A stretch of 64,000 nucleotides of DNA, taken from NCBI GenBank assembly GCA_037576195.1, contig CM075103.1, positions 25,442,723 through 25,506,722 on the forward strand, read 5' to 3'. Below the pieces are notes generated by a model. That model had not been told where the DNA came from. It did no database searches and saw only the letters and a program-made list of their open reading frames with translations. Position 1 is the stretch's first letter. Every line of letters begins with the position of its first letter. Both the position numbers and the translations under genes were made by a program. Positions 22,000 through 32,800 of the stretch are shown here, piece after piece. Origin of the DNA: Phytoseiulus persimilis (Eukaryota; Arthropoda; Arachnida; Mesostigmata; Phytoseiidae).

Positions 22000-22220
22000 C
22001 CGGATGATGGGACCGAAGATCTTGGCGATCCTCGTTCTGAAACTCTGTACTTTGACACGCGAGAGCTCGGAACCTCCCGTGAGACACTCGAACTGCTTCG
22101 GTAGCAGTGCAATGATTCTGAATGCCGTCATCAGTGAATATATGCAGCGATGTATGCGGAAATCATGTGAACTCATATCTGGAGCTGTACCAACGAAAAT
22201 CTTTCGAGGGAGAACGCACA
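22000..22220 (-). repeat. sequence shared with the lipase-like duplicate at 36.3-36.5 kb
   Basis: The segment upstream of the lipase, including CTGAAACTCTGTACTTTGAC and, near 22180, ACTCATATCTGGAGCTGT, aligns by eye with 36310-36490 in the same orientation relative to the lipase exon. It may be a 5' leader of the lipase transcript or a relic of another lipase copy. Confidence 0.5.
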
Positions 22221-22385
22221 TCCACGGAACCGGTTCTGGATCCGGTTTTGGGCGACCTAGAACCGGTTCTGGATTTTTCGAACCGGCTCTGGAGGACCTG
22301 GGCCCGGTTCCGGATGTTCAGAACAGGATCTAGGCATGCTGGGAACGGTTCTGGACTTCCGAAACCGGTTCTGGGCAGCTTTTTT
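22215..22385 (+). repeat. degenerate AACCGGTTCTGGA minisatellite
   Basis: About eight diverged units of a 13-30 base motif built on the palindrome AACCGGTT followed by CTGGA: GGAACCGGTTCTGGATCCGG, GAACCGGTTCTGGA, GAACCGGCTCTGGAGG, GGGAACGGTTCTGGAC, GAAACCGGTTCTGG and variants. Unit spacing is irregular. A short echo (TCCGGTTCCGGA) lies near 25240. Confidence 0.65.
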
Positions 22386-25300
22386 CGATCGCTTCAAGAT
22401 GGCTGGCCGGATCGAGTTTCCACCTCTCGAGTCCCCCTTGCGATATTCTGAGCCAAGCTCATTCCGATTTTCGCCCTTGCAGACAACGCTCGATTCCATT
22501 CGAGCCCTATTTGCCTGTGAGATCACACAAACAAACCTAGACTTTTTTCGGAACGGTATACTTTCAGAGCCTATGATTCGGGAGAGTTAACAGAGGATCA
22601 TAGTCCCCTTTCCGCCGGAACCGCAGATAGGAAAAGATTCAATACACTTAGACTCTGAGAGGCACTTCGCTGCGAGAATCTCAAGACTTTGAACAAATAT
22701 CCATGAAAGCAAAAAATTTGAATGTGGCGGATACTCATTCCTTTCCGAGCGGTAAATTCGAAGTGTTGGGGTGAGAAGAACAGTCCATCTATTGTTCAGA
22801 ACCGAAACTCAGGGCGCGTCGTTCCCGAAGAAGACGGCTATTTGAGTTTGTTTCTTCGAATGAGGACGCCGTCGTCGGACGTCCACAGCGGCTTCACGCA
22901 GCTTCGTCAACCGAAGCAGACTCTCTTGTACGGCCTCAGAATGACGCCCAGAGAAGAATAATCATGATGCCGGATTCCCTCTCGGGCTCCGCCGATTTAG
23001 GTTGGATCGTGAGCAATATGCGCATGCATCGTGTCAGGAGTTGGCAATGACATTTTCTCGATGGAGTCGATACCATGGAGTTTCATTTCGAGTGACATTC
23101 TCTCACGCAAGGACGCTGCAAGAGTCTCCTGGATTATGTGAGGGAGCTTGAGAATGTTCGCAGAGCTGCGAATCAGTTAGGGCGGTGGTCCTCGGCTCGG
23201 CGGTCGACGTATCTTCCTGAAAGATATCTTCGACGACATCCAGCAAATCTAAGGGACGCGTGAGGTCGTGCTGAAGACTGAGTTCGACAGACGAGATGAA
23301 CGCTTAATCGAGAAGATATTGTAATGGAGACGAGATCGGTGTTCTCGTTTTCACGATCTCAGTGAGGACTGACTGCACGAGAGCGCCGTCTAACGGGGAG
23401 TCGATCTGTTCCATTGAGGGCGGAGCCACATGATGGTAAGATCCGAATGCACGAAGTTTCTCGGCGATGATAACAGAATTTTATTCGCTCCCTCGGAAGG
23501 GAACAGACCTTTTAGGATACTTTCGAGCTCCGTCCTAAATGGCCTGCTGAATGGAGTCATACGAAACTCTTCTAGAAGCACGTCCAACGTCGGCATGGTA
23601 GTCATCGCTCTCTTGAACATGATGAGTGTGAAGTACCAGCGTATCATTACATCGAGAACAACCTATAGAGGCTTCCCATTGTTCTCTTGCGACTCGGTCG
23701 ACTGTCGAAGTCTGTCACGCTTCGCACGACAGCATCTGGTGCTCTTGACCGAGGCGAGCCCACGATCATGAAGTCGGTTGCCTGGGGAGCGTCGACGTTG
23801 CCGAGTGGGGAAAAGTCTCAAGCGTTCGGGTCCTCGCTGTCGCTGAGGTCGAGCGTTTCTTCGTTTGCAGCTCGCTGGGTCATCAAGATCGTTAACGTCG
23901 ATTACGTCGTTCTCGCCGGTCATGACGTCATTCATGGTCAACGACGACCAACTCAAACCTTCAAACCGCCCGCTTGGAGCAGCACTTCGTTGATGACAAC
24001 GTGAGGTCCGTGGAACATGCGCAGCTGCGAGCGAGGACCCAGATTTGTAGCGGCATTCTAAATGACCAAGGCGCCATCCGTCACGTCGAAGTAACACCGG
24101 CGGAGTATCACGTCGTAATCTGCCGGGCGCTCTTCGGCCACTGTGATAACGTTATTAGTCGTTGCTCTCCTGGCAATGCGGACGAGGCCTAACAAGCCAT
24201 GACTCTAGTTTGGTCCAGGGGCTCGACGAGTTGACCGCCGACGCTTCGCCGAAATCGAATGAAGAGTTTCCACTCGCGGTTCGATAAAGCACTAGATCAC
24301 TCCGCTCTGTCTTCCAACCTCCATTCTCGTTAGAACGAACGAGCGACTTGATCGTGTTCGGTGATCTGGGCAAGGTCTGGCCGGCGTGAGCCTCGATGAG
24401 CTTTCCCAGAGCTGGTGTGCGGTATCGCGGTCTTCAACGGGTTCGAAGCTCGGCGTCAGTCGTTCCGCAACGCTCTACGCGTTGCTGGCGGTTCCTTATT
24501 TGGGGATGTTGTGCTGGTCCCTGAGGTGCTTTTCCATCTTACATGTAGTCCCACCTATGCACCGGATTGTCGCGGGGCCATGCTTGCACATTGCGGAGTC
24601 ATCGTTACCCGGGATTCTCCGGAAGTTAGACCCAACGAAATTCTGACCTGTCATGAGGAACACATTAGACGAGAAGAGTCACTGGAGCTTCGGATAACCA
24701 AAGATGTGTGGACCCTTTCTCCTTCAAGATTCATCGCTCACGGCATCTCCGGCCTCGGATTTCCTCCGAGTCACGGGAATCCTCTACAAGAGAAACTTCT
24801 CGAGAATCGGATATGACTTTCTTCAAAGGGAGCTCCAAAGCTCGTTGTAGCAGCAGAAGCGTTGGAGCTCGTATTGGAATTGAGCGCGATCATAAATATC
24901 GACGAGTGGAAGGATGCTGAATATCACATCCAAATGTCTCCAGTTCCGAGCGTCGCTTCTCGTAATCTAATTGCCTAAGGACGTGAAACAATGTAGGCAA
25001 AGCTCGGCAAAATCATGGTAACGATTATGCCCAACTCTGAATATGGGGGAAGCCGGCAAGGTTTCTTTGTCGAAACAACCAAACTCATTGCCCCTCGAGA
25101 TGAAAGGCTTTTCGATCTCTCTGTGTTGAGTGGACATTTGCAAGAGGTTTCCCAGAATTTCTGGACGAAGGTCTGTCTATGCTACCCATGAGACGGTTCG
25201 ATCGGAGAAACATGAGGTCCTGATTTCCGGTCCTGGCCGAAATCCGGTTCCGGATTTGCGCCCCATATCCGAAATGCATACTGTTCCCGAAGCTGTTCCT

Positions 25301-25560
25301 TTGCTGGGATGTTAATCCGCACAGCACGTATGAGAGTCCTCGGCCGCGCTTCTATCGATTGCCTGATCGTTGAGGCAGACCACACTTGAAAAGACTTCCG
25401 ACTGCTGCTTTGAAAATCCCCCATGAAAAGAAGTTCACTCTGAGGCGCATTGATCGGACAGACCAGCGCGTGATTGGAATGTGTCGTGATGTCTCTCTCT
25501 TCAACCTTGCCGCGACTCATGGCGCAGTCAGTTGGTCTCGAACTCTGACATGAACGGGAG
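22386..25560. other. unexplained stretch with scattered coding-like fragments
   Basis: No complete gene recognised. On the minus strand between about 24200 and 23400 several protein-like fragments occur in shifting frames: VITVAEERPADYDVILRRCYFDVTD, then LGPRSQLRMFHGPHVVINEV, then NEETLDLSDSEDP, then DFMIVGSPRSRAPD, then TMPTLDVLLEEFRM. Stop codons interrupt them and I found no consistent splice set, so this may be an unrecognised spliced gene or a decayed one. On the plus strand an open frame of 133 codons (24415-24816) is unassigned. Confidence 0.35.
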
Positions 25561-25565
25561 CCTTG

Positions 25566-26675
25566 ATGATCACCGCGACCAGGAGAAATCTCGGTGGTAC
25601 AAGCGTCCCTCGTCCGCTGTGGAGCTCGCATACCACGAGGAGCCTCAGCGATACAATTTTCCAAGCGTCGTTGATCGCATTCGGAACGGGAACCGGTCTC
25701 AGCTCTCGAGTATTGGTGAAACGAATTTCCAGAGCCTTCCATTTGGTGACCCTCGTTTCGGTTCCTTTTGGCGCTCCCTTTGCCCTCTACGAGAGACTGT
25801 TTGGAACGGATTCGACTCCGATGAGTCTTTCGGTCTCGATTGCAACACTGGGCGTTGCGTCGTACTCAGCCACGACGACATACTCCATCATCATGATGTT
25901 CACGAAAGAGGGAGAAATAGAGCCGTTACTCCGAGGCAACGGGCGAGAACTATCAGACGTGTTTCTGTTCTTGCTGTATTCTGGGCTGAGCTTGGCGGAC
26001 GAAATCGCGTTATTTTTGCGGGGTAGAACATTGTTCTCCGCCTTGCAGGCCGCGGGTTATGCAAGGCTGGATCTGACGATGACAATTGTTGTCATGGTTT
26101 ATTACGACGCGACTCAAAATTTGCTGGGCCGTCTCCGAAGGCTGCATGAACATTCTAGCGAGGCCGCTCCCGACTGGAGCAGCTTAGTTTCTGAGAAGTG
26201 GAAGATTCGAGGCATGGTCAGAAAAATCAACTCTCTCTTTGCCTCATTATTGTCAGCATTGTACCTCCAGGTGTTCCTCTACCTGGCGTTTGTGTGGGGT
26301 CAGGTAATACAGAGCGGTTTCAATCTCGAGGGAGTTTGTACAACCATTCAGAGTTTCCTCAGCTATACTGTTATAATTTTCATGCTTGCATGGAAGTCAT
26401 CGCAAGTTCGGTCGCAATGTGCGAAAACGGAGGCCTTGTTGATGCGGCGCTCAAACAAAGATTCGGGAGTCGCGTACGATGAGCTCGATTGCTTGACTCA
26501 CTTCCAGTTCCGCGAGGATTGGGATACTCTGCGGATCGGCTGCTTCAGCCACAGCACGGAGAACTTCCTGAGCTTTTTGTCTACGGTGACAACATGCATC
26601 GCTGTTGTGCTTCAGTTTGATTTCGTCATCGTGCGAACGATCAATGAACTGTCAAAAAAAGCAGTGATTCGATGA
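25566..26675 (+). CDS. gustatory receptor-like seven-helix chemoreceptor 1
   Basis: Probable ligand-gated ion channel of the arthropod gustatory receptor family, expressed in sensory neurons; no ligand can be inferred. Single exon, 369 residues from the ATG at 25566. Hydrophobic helices are visible at roughly residues 50-70 (LVTLVSVPFGAPFALY), 80-105, 130-150, 165-190, 225-255 (SLLSALYLQVFLYLAFVW), 270-290 (FLSYTVIIFMLAW) and 335-360. The last helix holds STVTTCIAVVLQFDFVIVRT, which fits the TYhhhhhQF signature of this family with Tyr replaced by Thr. The second intracellular loop is long and charged. The neighbour at 27355-28446 is a tandem duplicate, and the lack of introns suggests descent from a retroposed or intron-loss ancestor. 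Confidence 0.8.
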   Translation: MITATRRNLGGTSVPRPLWSSHTTRSLSDTIFQASLIAFGTGTGLSSRVLVKRISRAFHLVTLVSVPFGAPFALYERLFGTDSTPMSLSVSIATLGVASYSATTTYSIIMMFTKEGEIEPLLRGNGRELSDVFLFLLYSGLSLADEIALFLRGRTLFSALQAAGYARLDLTMTIVVMVYYDATQNLLGRLRRLHEHSSEAAPDWSSLVSEKWKIRGMVRKINSLFASLLSALYLQVFLYLAFVWGQVIQSGFNLEGVCTTIQSFLSYTVIIFMLAWKSSQVRSQCAKTEALLMRRSNKDSGVAYDELDCLTHFQFREDWDTLRIGCFSHSTENFLSFLSTVTTCIAVVLQFDFVIVRTINELSKKAVIR

Positions 26676-27354
26676 CTGTGACTACGCCGTGAGAGTTGGG
26701 TGAGAGACTATCGCTTCTGGACCGAGACTCTATCCGAAAAAAACAACAGCGTGCGGTCGATGAAGAGAGAAGGGCGAGAGAGGGCCACTGAAGATTCCAT
26801 TCGAGAGTTCACGACAAGTTTCAGTCGCGAGGCTCGGCCGTCAACGAACAAGTTTCTGCAGAAACGTATCTTGTGATGTGCAGCTTTCTTCGCCGCGAGA
26901 CCCTACGTCTGAACTTCGTGTCATCCAACAAGCTTGAGAGAAGACGAGGATTCTCATCTAGAAATGAAATGCGATGGCAATCTTGGAGGGGACACGTAGT
27001 CGGCTTCCGCTTGCCGTAGCTGTCGATGATCATTCAATACTTGGACGGAGGACAATGGACACAATAGGGGTCGCAGCCGTTCAGGGTTGTGCCTTGGAGC
27101 AAAGGCGCATTCGACGGAGGTTTTCTGTACTTCACTGAACGATGAGTGGAGCTCGCCAAGTTTACCGTAGGGAGCTCCGGTAAAACGGAAGGGGCTCCAT
27201 TATGCATTCCGATCGCTTCGACCGAGACTCTATTGGAGAATCTGCTCGTGCCTCCTCTCGCACGTCGGGAGGCACGTCTTGATTGACTGAAAGGTTTCGG
27301 ACTTCTTATTCGAGCCTGTTGTGATCACCCTCGGCAAGGAAAACCCCGGAAGTG
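26676..27354. other. spacer between the two gustatory receptors
   Basis: No gene seen. The short string CGACCGAGACTCTAT-like (near 26720 and 27222) occurs twice, possibly a remnant of the duplication that made the receptor pair. Confidence 0.4.
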
Positions 27355-28446
27355 ATGACTCCCCCCCACCCGCGGGAGAGTTTCCCTACGAAAAGTACTT
27401 CAGGCGATGCGATATTCAGATTCTCTCTTATGGCCTCCGGAGCACGAATTAGTTCCAGTCCCCGAACGTGGATGAGCCGCACTCTGACATCTCTGTGTTT
27501 CACAACTCTAATTTTCATGCCATTCGGCAGCCCATATGAAGTCTACATCAAACTGGTCGTCAGAGATCCTGTCCCGATGAGCCTCTCGAGTATGATCGGA
27601 GCTCTGAGTTTGGTCTCGTTCAGTGTCGCCTCAATGTACTCCATTCTTCTGTTGTTGAGGAGAATGAAAGATATAGAGCCACTGCTGCAACGGAACGGGA
27701 GAGGACTTCGTGAGGTGCTCTTGTTCCTTTTCTGTTTCTCACCGAGCTTGGCTTTGGACATACTGCTGGCAGTTGAGCGTCGAACGATTTGGGCGGCCTT
27801 GCGAGCCGCTGGATTCGCGAGACTGGAGCTCAATTTGATATTGACCGCAACTGTTTACAACGACTTGGTTCAAGACTTGATATGCCGTCTCCGTTGGCTT
27901 CATGAACTTTCAAGCGGTTCTTCGGTCGATTGGAGCAGCTTGGTCTCCGAAAAATGGGACATACGCGACAGAGTCAGTAAAATCAACCAGCTGTTCGCCG
28001 CACTGTTGTCCGTGTTCTATCTTCAGGTGTTTTTTTCAGCCGGTTTCGCCTGGGCTCGCGCTATTGGGAACAGTTCCAGCTTCTACAAAGTGTGTTTGGT
28101 CACAGTGAATCTCCTGTGCTATACGTTCCAGCTCCTCATGTTGGCGCGGAAAGCAGCGGAACTCCCTTGGCAATGCTCGGAAACTGAGGCTGAGCTGTTG
28201 CAACGCTCGCACCTCGATTCAACATTCGAGCGTTGCGATCCCGTCCGCCTGAAACACTTCAAGCTCAACGAGCATTGGGATATACTGCGGGTCGGCTGCT
28301 TCGGTCACAGCACAGCGAACTTCCTGAAGTTTCTGTCGATTGTGACTACGTGCACGGCAGTTGTGCTCCAGTTCGACTTCGTCGTCGTCCGTGCAATCAA
28401 TGACCTTTCGAGGCAAGCTGGAAGTGGCAACTGGACGGAAGGTTAA
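27355..28446 (+). CDS. gustatory receptor-like seven-helix chemoreceptor 2
   Basis: Tandem paralogue of the receptor at 25566-26675, with the same strand, single exon, length and helix plan; 363 residues from the ATG at 27355. Shared segments include TSLCFTTLIFMPFGSPYEVY (helix 1 region), PMSLSSMIGALSLVSFS, IEPLLQRNGRGLREVLLFL, FSRLRWLHE-type loop sequence, WSSLVSEKWDIRDRVSKINQ and the C-terminal TTCTAVVLQFDFVVVRAIN. Many residues are identical to copy 1, most densely in the last third, as expected for the conserved channel-forming end of gustatory receptors. Helix boundaries are approximate. No upstream short exon was found for either copy, so I take both as complete. Confidence 0.8.
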   Translation: MTPPHPRESFPTKSTSGDAIFRFSLMASGARISSSPRTWMSRTLTSLCFTTLIFMPFGSPYEVYIKLVVRDPVPMSLSSMIGALSLVSFSVASMYSILLLLRRMKDIEPLLQRNGRGLREVLLFLFCFSPSLALDILLAVERRTIWAALRAAGFARLELNLILTATVYNDLVQDLICRLRWLHELSSGSSVDWSSLVSEKWDIRDRVSKINQLFAALLSVFYLQVFFSAGFAWARAIGNSSSFYKVCLVTVNLLCYTFQLLMLARKAAELPWQCSETEAELLQRSHLDSTFERCDPVRLKHFKLNEHWDILRVGCFGHSTANFLKFLSIVTTCTAVVLQFDFVVVRAINDLSRQAGSGNWTEG

Positions 28447-29860
28447 TGATATCGAGATCACTCGATGGGGAACGGTGGGATGATTTGCCAAGAGAGAAGT
28501 TCCCTGGCCGAAGTGCAGCGAACGAACAGCGGAAACAGTTTCCGAGACAACCAATTCGGGGCAATCCTCAGCAAGCAATGCTGAATCGGCAGAAAACATC
28601 TCAAAAACAGGTCAGCAGTCACGACGGGATATTCCCGTCGGGGTCAAAGTCAGCCGAGACGAAGAAAAAATCGAGGACCACAGTCCCACGTGGTCTGGAA
28701 CAGTGATTCTCTAACGTTTGCCCTCACCCCACCGATGGAGAAAAAGGGATGAAATGCATTCCAACATGCTCTCATTGGCCGGACTTTCAGTCGACAATTG
28801 ATCACTACCATGTATCCGTGGAGAGCGGTTCGCCGAGCTTTTCCCTGAGATGAAGATTTCGTGATGTTATGATCCTAAGTTCGAACACTCGCACCAGAAA
28901 TGATATTGTGATCTCGCGGAACCATTCTGCTTCACGCTCGACAGCTTCTTAATAATAAACAACAGTGAGTCTAGCAGTAGCGTCAGAGACGGACGGCTCC
29001 TCATTACTTAGAAAGCGAACTTACAACTCGAAGACGGAATTCTACAGCCCGTTACCTACCAAAACGTAACACGTGATTTCAGTGAGATACCTGCTGCTGG
29101 TGTTTGGCAGTCAGCAAATCTACTCTGAGTTGGAACCTTCTCTCCGGGAGACGGAATGCAGCGTGAACGTCCTCCCGTTGCTTGATCTTGATAATCGACA
29201 ACGTTGAGAAAGACCTCCAGATAAATAGGCCGAGGAGAGTAAAACAAACATCGCGATCCGCCAAATCGGGATATTTACCTCGAGCCAGAATGGTGACAAG
29301 GTTCGCCTCCTGTGAAGCGGGGCAAGCGTAGAACCACAGGTCACTTCACGGAGTTCATTTTTCTCGCCCGGGCCGAGCGAGCGTGAGCTTCGGTCCGCTG
29401 CGAACGTATCAAATGTCCAGATTTGGGAACACGACAGGTCGGCCGCGGGGACAAACCGGCCACTACGACAACTCAGGCATTACGACAGCCCGGCTCGGGA
29501 GGCAGAACCTCGCAACCCCGCGAGGACAGAGGAAGGAAAACGAGTTTTATCTGCACAACCAGTGAGCTTTCAGTGTTCCTCCGTAGCATCTGTATTTCTT
29601 CTGATCAGAATATAATCTTCAAGTTACACTCCATCTAGATTTATTTTCGGAATTCAACATAATTAGCAATCAGTGTTGATTCAGCACGGAGGGTGAGGGA
29701 ATGGCGAAGAGCCATTTGCCGCTACTGGGATGAAACGCCACGTCGAGGGTGTATACCCTGGATGCCGAAAAATCGAGCCAGAAATGCAGCGGCATGGAAA
29801 CCCTCTTCCGCAGTCACAGTACATCTGCTGCCTGTTGAAGGCTCAGATGAACTCGACTGA
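28447..29860. other. no recognisable gene
   Basis: Between the second receptor and the retroelement I see no gene. An 86-codon frame directly after the receptor stop (28446-28706 plus) is hydrophilic and probably chance. If the Ty3-like element has a 5' LTR it should lie at the end of this stretch, but no sequence matching the candidate 3' LTR region (34.69-34.95 kb) was found. Confidence 0.4.
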
Positions 29861-32800
29861 ACCGGAATCCGCGTTTGTCAGCTCCACTCGCAGTACCTCG
29901 TCTGGGGCTGGACCTCGTCAGCACGCAGTACGCGACACAGATCGCGTTGGATCCAGCGTGCATGGCAGCCAACCGTGCCGCGATGATTGGCTTCTCTGGC
30001 AACATCAAGAAGAGCCGGAGCCGGGCAGCGAGAACCCTGGCGTTCGGGTTCCAGGAGGAATTGTACGCAACCGCGGCATCCGACAACTAAGCGCTCGTCT
30101 GGGCGGACCACGAGGACGAGTTGTCCCCCGTCTGGACGGCGGAGAACGTCATCCTCTACTCCATGGTTCACATGGAAGCGTACGCGCTCATGCGCAAGAG
30201 AGTGGGCGAGAGGCTCACGGAGGAGGACCCCATAACCAAGATCCCCGGAGGGTTCCGGTTCAGGTCGGAGGAGGTCCTCACCGACTTCATCGAGATGATG
30301 AAAGAGGAGGGGAGCGGTTCCTCCGCGGAGACGAGCGAAGCTAGCTCCAGAGCGGCGAGCACCACCCAGGAGACAGCGGCCTCGGTGGAGGAGGTGGAGG
30401 CGGCCTCCGGCGCGGGCACCTCCATCCAGGAGGCACGCGCACAAAGTTCTTTATAAGAAATCGGAGGCTAATTTGAAGAGCTTCTGGAAAAGATGCCTGA
30501 GATCGACGCGTGCTCTGAGAACATCGGCGGAAGGGTCAATGACCTCGCCGCTCTGTTCAAGGACGAGGGGGTCTGCGAGGAGATGGCCACCGTGGTGGGG
30601 CAGACCTCCCACACGCTGAGGGTGGCCCTGATGGCCCTGGTGAGCAAGGGGCCGGGGCTCAAAGTGCAGGTGTTGTGGCTCCTCACCACCATCTGCCGGA
30701 ACAAGGAGAGGCTCCTCCAGGCCTTCGGAAGGTTACCTGTGGCCGTCAAGGCCAACCGCGCCATCGTCGCAGGGATAGAGTTCATCAAAACGGCCTGCGT
30801 GGGATACGTCCCCGAGGAGAGGCTGACGGTGAATATCGCAACCACGCACATCCCAAACACGAACCCGAGCGCCTGTTTGTTCTGGTACCAAATGATAGGG
30901 CCAGGAGTGACGGGAGCTGGGTCGCGGACAGTTTCAGAGGACACAGTCGGGGGACGTCGGGGCCGGTTGTGCGCTTGGCGGCGTCCCCGATGCCTTCGAG
31001 CCGATGGTCGAGGGAACAGCGAGACCGCGGTGGCGCCAACGGTTCAGCCCACAGGCGCAGCAGGACGCATCGACGGAGCTCGCCCGGAGCCCAATGGTAC
31101 CCGGTCTCCCGTTGCGCGGAGTAACGGTCCGGAATGCACGTTTGTGCCTCCGACGCGTTCGACTTGCAACCGGAGCGGTCATTACCAGCGTAACTGCCCA
31201 GGGGGAATCGGTGGCATCAAATCGGCCAACCGAGTGCAGTGCGACATGTCTGAAGATTTGACCATCGTCGGTTCGGGTTCCAAGTACGTGAAAAATTGTC
31301 TCATCAACGGGTCCACTCGGTTGAACGGATTGATGGACACCGGATGTTCTTCGGTTTTGATCAGGGCAAGCGCAGTAAATCGCCTTCGGCCAAAAACCGT
31401 TCTGGAGAGAATTCCTATAAATGGCAACGGCGACGTTTCTGTGCCGCCGACGTACGCCTTTGGGCGCGTCGTGTTTTCTTCCTTGCAGGTCGATGAGGGT
31501 CGCGCGGAGAACGTGGTGGCGATGGTCGTTCCTGACGACTCCATCGCGGAGGACCTCTTCGTGGGCCGAAGTTTTGTCCATTTACCACACCTTACGCTCC
31601 TCCAGATAAATGACACCTTCTTCGTCGGACCAACCGACGCCTTGCTGACACCGATAGAGAGGGCACAGAGCGTGCGTCCTCGGGTGGCGACGGAACTCCC
31701 TCCCGACACGGCAGCATTCGTGGAGGCTAGAACTAGGCCGAATTCGGCACTCGTCTTCCGTGCGGCTGACTGTGATGTTATCTACCATAGTGACGAAGGC
31801 GGTACCATCGGGCTCCCGATGGAGAACAGCTTATCGAGAGCCGTCGTTTTCCGTTCTAGCGATCGACTTGGGGGCTGTAGAATCTTGGCCGAGGAGGAGT
31901 TTCGTTCGCTGGAACACCCGGAAGGCTCCTCGTCGGTCGGATCGGGGCAACGTTGTGGGGTCGAGTGCAGTAATGCGTTTGGATGTCAGCGCGCGATCAG
32001 GCCGAGTGAGGTCAGCTGGGGTCCTGCTTTCTCGGAGGAGCAGCGCTGTTCCCTGATGGAACTCATCAACAGTTTTACGTATGTTTTCTCATTCTCATTG
32101 AAGAAGCTGGGATGTACGGATTTAATAGAGGCAGATATCGAATTGAAACCAGGCACAGCGTTATCGCGTGCGAAGCCCTACCGACTCGCCCCCGAGGATC
32201 GGGACTTCATGGAGGCACAAGTGAAAGTGTGGAAGGATTCCGGAATAGTCTCGGACACCAGATGCCCCTTCGCTAGCCCAGCCTCTGCGGTAACCCGGCA
32301 GATCCCAGGTAAGGCCCCGAAAAAGAGAGTGGTCATTGACGTCTGGAAACTCAATAATATTGCGGTAGACTTGCTGTGGCCAATCCCCAACTTGGGAGAC
32401 GAACTCATGAACTTGTCCCACGCTGGATGCTTCGCCCAACTTGATTTCATGCAAGGGTTCATGCAGGTCCCCATGGCCAAAAGATCCCGCCGATTCACAG
32501 CATTCATCACTCTCGAGACGAGCGGCGAATTCAACAGAATGCCGTTCGGTTTCAAGAATGGTCCATCGATTTCTAACCATCTTGTGTCCCTCGTCTTGGC
32601 TCCAATGAGGAGACAGAAGTCGTGCTTTTATTTCTCCGATGATGTCTTCATAAAAGACTTCGAGGACCTACGGCGGATCCTGAGAGAGGTCTTCGTCAGA
32701 CTGAGAGCGGCAAAACTGACCTTGAATCCCGAAAAATGCTAGTTCGGATTCTCGAAAGTGGTGTTTATGGGCCTGCTCATAAAAGACGGCAAGGTTTCCC

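Noticed and set aside
24415-24816. 133-codon plus ORF, considered as a possible BRCT-like fragment
   Set aside because: The fold-defining Trp and Gly positions cannot be placed. Similarity is too weak to support a call.
25182-25742. 186-codon minus ORF upstream of and overlapping gustatory receptor 1
   Set aside because: It overlaps the start of a well-supported receptor on the other strand and has no recognisable domain.
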